A DNA stretch of 6,407 bases from Bacteroidota bacterium (GTDB lineage: Bacteria; Bacteroidota; Bacteroidia; Flavobacteriales; Flavobacteriaceae): positions 1 to 6,407 of the forward strand of contig SBFL01000142.1 in NCBI GenBank assembly GCA_006227965.1, in the 5' to 3' direction. Below are positions 1 through 4,965 of this stretch, one piece after another (the stretch's first letter is position 1; each line of letters starts with the position of its first letter). The notes under the pieces are model-generated. The model saw nothing but the letters and a program-made list of their open reading frames with translations. It ran no database searches and had not been told where the DNA came from. The translations under genes and the position numbers were made by a program.

Positions 1-389
1 CGGTGGGTCAAATCGCTAAGGGATACCATCAGGTTGTGGTAAGACTCGCTCTCGTAATCTTCCCGCTGGGCGAGTTCATTGTTGATCCGTTCCAACGCTC
101 CTTCCAGGTCCCGGATTTCCTCAAAGGCCTGGTAGGCTTCCTCCAGCACTGTATTTCCCTGCTCGAATTCCAGATCCTGTTTCAGGTAGCCGATGGAAAT
201 TCCCTTTTCCATTGCCAGCGTACCGCCCTCAGGCCGCATTTCCCCTGCCAGCAACCTGAGCAATGTGGATTTCCCAGCACCGTTCTTCCCGATGAGCCCC
301 ACCCGGTCCCCGGGATTCAGCCGAAAGGAGATCCCCTCAAATAAAGTTTCTCCTCCAAAAGAAACCGATATGTCGTGTACGTTTAACAT
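1..389 (-). CDS. ABC-F family ATP-binding protein, N-terminal part (runs off the window)
   Basis: This is the first ~129 residues of an ABC-F ATPase; the rest lies beyond position 1. ABC-F proteins are soluble, with two fused nucleotide-binding domains and no membrane domain, and typically act on the ribosome (translation factors or antibiotic protection) or in poorly known housekeeping roles (Uup, YheS, EttA types). The sequence begins MLNVHDISVSFGGETLF, a typical ABC-F opening. It has a perfect Walker A, GKNGAGKST, within residues 34-42 and a Q-loop in YLKQD (Q71). After that comes a Glu-rich helical stretch (about residues 79-120, EEAYQAFEEIRDLEGALERI) that fits the helical subdomain of the first ABC domain. 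The Walker B, signature and linker are outside the window, so the subfamily cannot be fixed. The ATG at 389 is chosen because the conserved first beta strand begins at once. It follows the oxidoreductase gene by 66 bp in the same direction and may be cotranscribed with it. Family assignment is firm; subfamily and function are not. Confidence 0.93.
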   Translation of the reverse strand, partial: MLNVHDISVSFGGETLFEGISFRLNPGDRVGLIGKNGAGKSTLLRLLAGEMRPEGGTLAMEKGISIGYLKQDLEFEQGNTVLEEAYQAFEEIRDLEGALERINNELAQREDYESESYHNLMVSLSDLTH

Positions 390-440
390 GGATCTGAAAA
401 ACAGGGTCCCTTTGAAGAACCCGCCTGCAAAATTCCGAAA

Positions 441-452
441 ATTCCCGGGAAT
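441..452. repeat. 12-bp perfect palindrome just after the oxidoreductase stop codon
   Basis: ATTCCCGGGAAT is a perfect palindrome starting 3 bp past the oxidoreductase stop codon. In the minus-strand transcript it can fold as ATTC-CCGG-GAAT and is followed by TTTT. The upstream half can also pair with a second GGAAT a few bases later. It could be a weak 3'-end structure, but the stem is only 4-5 bp and the U-run is short, so I do not call it a terminator. A chance palindrome is a fair alternative. Confidence 0.3.
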
Positions 453-455
453 ACC

Positions 456-1523
456 TCAGGGGTGCCGTCCGGCTTTTTCATAGCGCTTGCTGAAACGCCC
501 GCAATCCATAGCCTTGGGCAGGGGAATTTCCTGTTCCATATAGCGGTAAAGGGCGTAGGCTGCATACGGGGCGATCAGCACTCCGCGGGAGCCCAGGCCG
601 TTGAGCACATAAAGATTGGGCAGGCACGGATGTCCTCCAACCAGAGGACGCCGGTCCGGCACTGTGGGGCGGATTCCGGCCTGTTGCCCCTCTACCCTGA
701 AGTCACAGCGGAGGAACTTCCGTAGCCCGGAGAGCAGCTCTTCCCGGGCTGCTTCCGAAGGTCCGGGACTTTTATCTTGCCAGGAATAGGTAGCCCCGGC
801 CAGATAGCGATCTTCCCCAAGGGGAATCAGAAACACACCGGACTTGATCACCCGGGATTCTTTCAGATCAGGGGCGTGAATACGCAGCAGCTCCCCCTTT
901 GTGCCGTTCAGGGGGAGGTACCTGAAATAGGGGTTCTGCTGAAGTCCAAATCCCTCACAGAAAATCACCGCCCGGGCATTCAGGCCCTGATAGCTGACCC
1001 CTTCCTTTTCAACCTGGAGGTTTTCGTGTTGGAAAGTTTCCTCCCTGAGCCCACCGGCCGTGGCCAAGGATTCCCGGTAGGCCCTAAGGAGTCTTGAGGT
1101 ATGGACCCGGCCTGTATGCCGTACTTCACCAAGGCCAAAAGGAGCTTCAAGGCATGGATTCGTATTATCCTCAACCCGTGGGACCAAAAATTCGGAGAGA
1201 CCCTGCTGGTCCGCCGCATGAAACCAGTCGTTTTGTTCCTTGGCCGTAGCCAAGAGGCGCATGACCCGAAGCTTTTCGTCAATATCCACCCCCAGCTTTG
1301 CTTCGAGGGCCCTATAGAAAGGTATGGAGAAGGCCATCAGCCTGGACCCTTCCCAGGACAGGTTTAGGCGTTTGAGCACCACTGGGTTGTAAAGACCACC
1401 AGCCACCATGGAAGCCTTCTGGGAATGGTTGTCAAAAACCACCACTGAATGTCCATGCGACATGAGGGTTTCGGCCATGGCAACCCCTGCCAGTCCGGAT
1501 CCTACGATGATATAATCCCGCAT
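456..1523 (-). CDS. FAD-dependent oxidoreductase, DAO family
   Basis: A 355-residue soluble flavoprotein of the D-amino-acid oxidase (DAO) fold, the superfamily that includes glycine/D-amino-acid oxidases and the C-terminal domain of MnmC. These enzymes use bound FAD to oxidise an amine or imino-acid carbon. The N-terminus has the Rossmann dinucleotide-binding motif VGSGLAG (residues 7-13), with the ribose-binding acid at the end of strand 2 (VVVFD, D31). Other DAO-type signatures are AGGLYNP (41-47), AGATYSWQD (242-250), GIRPTVPDRRPLVG (283-296) and the FAD-contacting C-terminal NGLGSRGVLIAPYAA (308-322). The start is well fixed, because the FAD motif begins at residue 7 and leaves no room for a later start. 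No signal peptide or membrane segment is seen. The gene lies 98 bp beyond gldN behind a strong terminator, so it is probably not part of the gld operon. Its own promoter lies immediately upstream. The substrate cannot be read from the sequence; a role in gliding or secretion is not implied by its position. Confidence 0.88.
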   Translation of the reverse strand: MRDYIIVGSGLAGVAMAETLMSHGHSVVVFDNHSQKASMVAGGLYNPVVLKRLNLSWEGSRLMAFSIPFYRALEAKLGVDIDEKLRVMRLLATAKEQNDWFHAADQQGLSEFLVPRVEDNTNPCLEAPFGLGEVRHTGRVHTSRLLRAYRESLATAGGLREETFQHENLQVEKEGVSYQGLNARAVIFCEGFGLQQNPYFRYLPLNGTKGELLRIHAPDLKESRVIKSGVFLIPLGEDRYLAGATYSWQDKSPGPSEAAREELLSGLRKFLRCDFRVEGQQAGIRPTVPDRRPLVGGHPCLPNLYVLNGLGSRGVLIAPYAAYALYRYMEQEIPLPKAMDCGRFSKRYEKAGRHP

Positions 1524-1527
1524 GGCA

Positions 1528-1557
1528 CAAAGGTATGGAAGAATCCTTCAGATACAG
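1528..1557 (-). promoter_or_regulatory. Bacteroidota-type promoter of the oxidoreductase gene, predicted leaderless
   Basis: On the minus strand TACCTTTG (1535-1528) matches the Bacteroidota primary-sigma -7 consensus TAnnTTTG at every fixed position. A CTG at 1557-1555 lies 19 bp upstream, one base from the expected -33 TTG and within the usual spacing. The box ends 4 bp before the ATG at 1523, so transcription would begin at or within a base or two of the start codon. No Shine-Dalgarno sequence is present in the short gap, which is consistent with a leaderless message. The call rests on motif match and position only. Confidence 0.55.
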
Positions 1558-1563
1558 GTGCAT

Positions 1564-1602
1564 AAAAAAAACAGCCCCGACACTTCGGTCGGGGCTGTTT
1601 TT
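1564..1602 (-). terminator. Strong rho-independent terminator at the end of the gldKLMN operon
   Basis: CAGCCCCGAC (1572-1581) pairs perfectly with GTCGGGGCTG (1588-1597) around a 6-nt loop. The stem extends through five flanking A:T pairs to 15 bp (1567-1581 with 1588-1602). In the minus-strand transcript the stem is followed by a run of eight U (1571-1564), the classical intrinsic terminator arrangement. It begins about 20 bp after the gldN stop codon and lies before the oxidoreductase promoter, so it separates two transcription units. Both flanks are A/T runs, so it could also stop antisense plus-strand transcripts, though less efficiently because that U-run is shorter. Confidence 0.93.
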
Positions 1603-1621
1603 CGCATGAATTGGAAAGGAC

Positions 1622-2524
1622 TTAGTAAGCCCACATATCTTGTTCGCGATCCCGGATAGTCTCCTTGATCCGATGTGATTCCAGCAACTGGAACAGCGCG
1701 TTGTCAGCAATGTAATCGCGGATATCGCGGTCCCCATGGACGTTGTCTTCCTTATAGATTACGGCATTGAATCGCCTTGCGTTCAACAGCATGTCAAACG
1801 AGATCGGCATGGCCGAATTGTTTGAATTAAAAACCTTTGCATCGTGCAGGATTTGCCGTGCGCTCGGGTACCAGACCCAAAACAGCGGTACGAGGGCTTC
1901 TTCCGGTGCCATGCTGTCATCGTCGATGAAGTTTACATCCGGTGCCACCGGGGCAATTCCCAACAGGCGATACTTGAGTTCTCCCTGTCGTTTGTCGAAA
2001 TACCAGATTCCCTTGATACGGTATTCAACAATGTCCGCAGCGGTTATGTTCCTCCTGTTGATATACTCTGGTGAAACCTGCTCACCGGCATTTACCTGCT
2101 CGTACCCGAGATCCGTGGTATCCACCTTCTGTAGGGTGGCCTTAAGGTCCTCGAACTTACGCTTTTCCGTAAAGTAGGAATCTACATATACATCCTTCAG
2201 GTTACCGCTTTTGATCTGACTTATCAGAACATGATACAGGGAACGGCGGTCAGAACCGATATCAATCGTGTCGGTCGGGTAGTAAAGCGGGAAGTTCACC
2301 CGCTCATCAAGGTCGATGGTTTCCCATACAGTCTTGGACCAGAGGATATCGCGGTCATCCACGTAGCCATATTCAAGAGGGGCATCATTATCAATAGATT
2401 TCTGCTCCTCGGTGCGGATGCCAATTTGCTCCGGCTTCTTGGCGTTAAGGATGTTCGCCTGGGCCATTGCCGAAAGCGGAAGTACCGCTACTGCTCCGAC
2501 CATAAAAATTCGTTTCCAATTCAT
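1622..2524 (-). CDS. gldN: GldN, periplasmic T9SS core / gliding motility protein
   Basis: A 300-residue exported protein of the GldN/PorN family. In this family GldN binds GldK to form the ring-shaped periplasmic complex under the outer membrane, and it is needed for T9SS secretion and gliding. The N-terminus is a clear signal peptide: basic MNWKR, a hydrophobic core at residues 6-19, and a likely signal-peptidase I site after AMA, giving a mature protein starting QANILNAK (22 onward). Family-like segments include EYGYVDDRDILWSKTVWE (51-68), followed by NFPLYYP (77-83), then VEYRIKGIWYFDKRQGE (166-182), LVPLFWVWYPSAR (211-223) and an acidic/basic C-terminus ending REQDMWAY. No cysteine and no lipobox are present, so it is soluble in the periplasm rather than lipid-anchored. 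It is the last gene of the operon, 75 bp after gldM and just before a strong terminator. No second GldN-like gene (gldO, found beside gldN in Flavobacterium johnsoniae) follows. The ATG is set by the signal peptide. Confidence 0.96.
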   Translation of the reverse strand: MNWKRIFMVGAVAVLPLSAMAQANILNAKKPEQIGIRTEEQKSIDNDAPLEYGYVDDRDILWSKTVWETIDLDERVNFPLYYPTDTIDIGSDRRSLYHVLISQIKSGNLKDVYVDSYFTEKRKFEDLKATLQKVDTTDLGYEQVNAGEQVSPEYINRRNITAADIVEYRIKGIWYFDKRQGELKYRLLGIAPVAPDVNFIDDDSMAPEEALVPLFWVWYPSARQILHDAKVFNSNNSAMPISFDMLLNARRFNAVIYKEDNVHGDRDIRDYIADNALFQLLESHRIKETIRDREQDMWAY

Positions 2525-2543
2525 TGTTTAGGTTTCTTTAAAT

Positions 2544-2579
2544 CCGGTGCAGCATTCCCTTGAGGGGCAACTGCACCGG
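2544..2579 (-). promoter_or_regulatory. Intercistronic RNA hairpin between gldM and gldN
   Basis: CCGGTGCAG (2544-2552) and CTGCACCGG (2571-2579) form a perfect 9-bp GC-rich stem. The 18-nt interior contains a second small stem (CCC at 2557-2559 with GGG at 2564-2566). It fills about half of the 75-bp gldM-gldN spacer and ends about 20 bp before the gldN ATG. In the transcript it is followed by AUUUAAAGAAACC rather than a U-run, so it does not look like a full terminator. An RNA-stabilising, processing or partial-attenuation element is the more natural reading, but its function is inferred from structure and position only. Confidence 0.7.
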
Positions 2580-2599
2580 GTCTATTGATAAACACACTC

Positions 2600-4168
2600 T
2601 TAGTTCGTGATCTCCACAATAACCGGAGACACTTTCTTCAACTTATAGCTCTTGTTGTTGGTGATTTCAGCCTGGACATCGAAAATCTGTACCGCATCAC
2701 CTCGCTTGGCACGTCTGAGGGCAGCCTTGGCCCTGCTATCCAGTTTGTTGCCGTTCACATCCACCGTGGGCTGGCCTGGCACCTTGAATTTGAAACCTTT
2801 CACCTGCAGGTTCAGGTCGAAATCAAAGTCTTCCAGTACGGCACCAACCGTGGAGATCTCCAGGTTTTGCTTAGGCATTTTTACACTTCCGGTCTCTCCC
2901 CGGATCGCTCCGGTAGGACGCGGAATATCCTTGATACGGAATTCCGATTTCGTGGAAATACGCTGCCCGTCAGGCAGGATCCCGGAAGCAGTAATCGTAA
3001 CGGAACGCCCGGTACCGGGGTCCATGACATAGTTACTGCCACTCCTTTTGCTGAGACCAGGGGCCGAAGCACTAACCTTGTTGTTAGGGATACCAGGAAT
3101 GGAAATTGTCATCGGGTTGGATACTCCACGGTAAACCACATTCATCTTATCAGCCGAGATCACAGCCGCATTAGGCTTGGAGATGGTGGAAAATGAATTC
3201 TTAACGGGAACTTCTTTTTCCACTCCATCCTGCATGTAGATGAGCATTCCGCTGATCTCGTGATCTCCGGGGTTACCGGCACCGATCAGCATTTTAACGC
3301 CACCTTCCTGCAGCTCGTAATCCCTGCCTTCGGAAAGTTTCCTTCCGTCCAGGCTAAGGTCTGCACGCACGGGCTTGGCCGATTTATCGGTTTTTCCAAG
3401 TACGATGTTTCCGTTGAATTTCTCTCCGGCATAGAAAGCAGATTTCTCAGTTTCCAGCAGGGTGGAGAAGTTTGCCAGGGAAATTTGCTCTGTGAGCTCT
3501 CCCTGCAGCATTGCTTTCAGGGCGTCTTCCTCAGTGGCCTTGATATCTGCCTGCAATGCAGTCAGTTTGGTCAGTGAGGCAATCAGCGGAAATCCTTCGA
3601 AGTGATAGTCGATCCAGTCAACTTTAACCCCATCGCGCCTTTCGACCAATCCATTGGCATCCCCCGTCTCAAAACGGGTTCTGGCCTCATCGGCAACCTC
3701 GGGGAACTGTTCTCCCAGAATTGCGATTACCTGGTCGCGATAACCGTTTAGCTGCTCCATGAACATCTTTCCTTCGGGAGCGAGGTTATCGCCCTGGAAG
3801 AACTTCTGATCAAGGTAGTCAGACTTGTCCATCACCTGATAATCCGTCGGGTCTTTGATTTCATCGACCATAGCTTTCTTCAGGTTTTCCAGGTAGTCGT
3901 AATACTCCTGAGAAAGTTGCTTGATTTTCTGAGCATCCTGGTAGAGAGCGGCATATTTGGCCGCATCCTCAGATGCTTTGGTTTCCAGACCTTCGAGAAA
4001 CGCCATATTGTTCTCAGTGGTCTTTTGGTTGGAAGCTTCCAGCTTTTCGTTCATTAGACCGAAAGCAGCCAGAACTTCCTTGCTCATATTTAACGCCAGC
4101 ATTGCGATGAAGATCAAATACATTAGATTGATCATCTTCTGACGTGGTGACAATTTTCCTGATGCCAT
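2600..4168 (-). CDS. gldM: GldM, inner-membrane/periplasmic shaft of the T9SS motor
   Basis: A 522-residue protein of the GldM/PorM family. With GldL it forms the proton-driven rotary motor of the T9SS; its dimer has one membrane helix per chain and a long periplasmic shaft that reaches the GldK/GldN ring. The short cytoplasmic N-terminus MASGKLSPRQK leads into a single membrane helix at about residues 13-34 (INLMYLIFIAMLALNMS). R9 sits at the membrane edge, where the family's conserved Arg pairs with the GldL glutamate. The periplasmic part fits the known four-domain order. A helical first domain spans about residues 35-225 (FGLMNEKLEAS onward, with AKYAALYQDAQKIKQLSQEY). Three beta-rich domains follow at about 226-325, 326-415 and 416-522. 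The last of these contains QNLEISTVGAVLEDFDF (434-450) and is the part that contacts GldK/GldN in the family. Domain boundaries are estimates. It starts 62 bp after gldL and precedes gldN by 75 bp. Length and start match the family well. Confidence 0.97.
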   Translation of the reverse strand: MASGKLSPRQKMINLMYLIFIAMLALNMSKEVLAAFGLMNEKLEASNQKTTENNMAFLEGLETKASEDAAKYAALYQDAQKIKQLSQEYYDYLENLKKAMVDEIKDPTDYQVMDKSDYLDQKFFQGDNLAPEGKMFMEQLNGYRDQVIAILGEQFPEVADEARTRFETGDANGLVERRDGVKVDWIDYHFEGFPLIASLTKLTALQADIKATEEDALKAMLQGELTEQISLANFSTLLETEKSAFYAGEKFNGNIVLGKTDKSAKPVRADLSLDGRKLSEGRDYELQEGGVKMLIGAGNPGDHEISGMLIYMQDGVEKEVPVKNSFSTISKPNAAVISADKMNVVYRGVSNPMTISIPGIPNNKVSASAPGLSKRSGSNYVMDPGTGRSVTITASGILPDGQRISTKSEFRIKDIPRPTGAIRGETGSVKMPKQNLEISTVGAVLEDFDFDLNLQVKGFKFKVPGQPTVDVNGNKLDSRAKAALRRAKRGDAVQIFDVQAEITNNKSYKLKKVSPVIVEITN

Positions 4169-4230
4169 TGTTTCTAATTAGTTGTTTTAGTAATTACTTA
4201 GATTTGGGAATTGCTGGGTCAACAACTGAA

Positions 4231-4878
4231 TTAGTTCCTTGCCATTGCAGACAGCATGCCGCCATATACTCCGTTAAGGGAAGACAGGTTGCTGGCGAGA
4301 GACTCCATTTGATCTTTAAGAGCTCCGGCGTTCTGAACCACTTCTTCATTGATGGAAGCCTGACGGCTTGCACTCTCAAGCTGTACCTTGTAAAGGCTGT
4401 TAAGCGACTCCATCTGAGCGGCAGCCTGAGACAGTTCCTCAGAGTACTTCTTAGTGTGCTGGATCGCATCGGCGGTAGGTGCAATGCCTTTGGCAGCTCC
4501 TTCAAAATTGCGGATGCTCTCACCCAGGCTGGTCATCAGCTCGGCGTCGATATTAGCTTCTTTCATGAGCTCATCCAACTTCCTGGAAAGCAGGCCTTCA
4601 GCTTCTTTGGCCTCGGCAGCTTCATTCTTGCGTCCGGTGGCCTCTCCGTTAAGTTCGGGGTAAACCAGTGACCAATCGAATTCTTCTTCCACCGGTTCAA
4701 ATGCACTGATTGCGAAAATAACGGCTTCGGTAATCAAACCGATTGCCAGGAGAAGTCCTCCCGTAAGAGGGCCGAATTCCCAGTGAAGGATTTTAAACAG
4801 GGCTCCGATAATTACCACGGAAGCACCCAGGCCATAGGCCATGTTAAAGAGCTTTCTTGTTGATTTAGACTGTGCCAT
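4231..4878 (-). CDS. gldL: GldL, inner-membrane motor protein of the T9SS
   Basis: A 215-residue protein of the GldL/PorL family, the stator-like part of the T9SS motor; in the family a pentamer of GldL surrounds the GldM helices and conducts protons. Two membrane helices are clear, at about residues 13-33 and 38-60, followed by an Ala/Glu-rich cytoplasmic region (62-215) likely to be largely alpha-helical or coiled-coil. The key polar membrane residues are present: K29 and H32 in FKILHWEFGP, and E51 in GLITEAVIFAISAF. These correspond by alignment to the conserved Lys, His and Glu described as essential for motor function. The intact E51, together with R9 of the neighbouring GldM, suggests a working proton-driven motor. 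The start is fixed by the typical N-terminus MAQSKSTRKLFNMAYGLGAS. It lies 87 bp after gldK and 62 bp before gldM, and no Shine-Dalgarno sequence is seen upstream. Confidence 0.97.
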   Translation of the reverse strand: MAQSKSTRKLFNMAYGLGASVVIIGALFKILHWEFGPLTGGLLLAIGLITEAVIFAISAFEPVEEEFDWSLVYPELNGEATGRKNEAAEAKEAEGLLSRKLDELMKEANIDAELMTSLGESIRNFEGAAKGIAPTADAIQHTKKYSEELSQAAAQMESLNSLYKVQLESASRQASINEEVVQNAGALKDQMESLASNLSSLNGVYGGMLSAMARN

Positions 4879-4965
4879 AATTGAGGATTTAAATAGTTAA
4901 GTTTAAAGTTAAAAATTGTGTATTGGGTTATTATTGATTTTGTATAATATACCTGATCTTTAGTA

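Noticed and set aside
4179..4227. Inverted repeat AGTTGTT/AACAACT and a 10-bp palindrome AGTAATTACT in the gldL-gldM spacer
   Set aside because: The 7-bp arms are A/T-rich with a 34-nt loop, and the palindrome has no loop; weak structure, likely chance.
2585..4671. Long open frames on the plus strand opposite gldM and gldL (for example 2585-3196 and 4144-4671)
   Set aside because: They are antisense to clearly recognised genes, encode sequences with no recognisable family, and have no upstream signals; they reflect codon use of the real genes.
4879..4965. Possible internal promoter in the gldK-gldL spacer (TAACTTTA-like box, short GTATA/TATAC repeat)
   Set aside because: The box lacks the final G, no TTG lies at the right distance, and such matches are expected in an AT-rich spacer.
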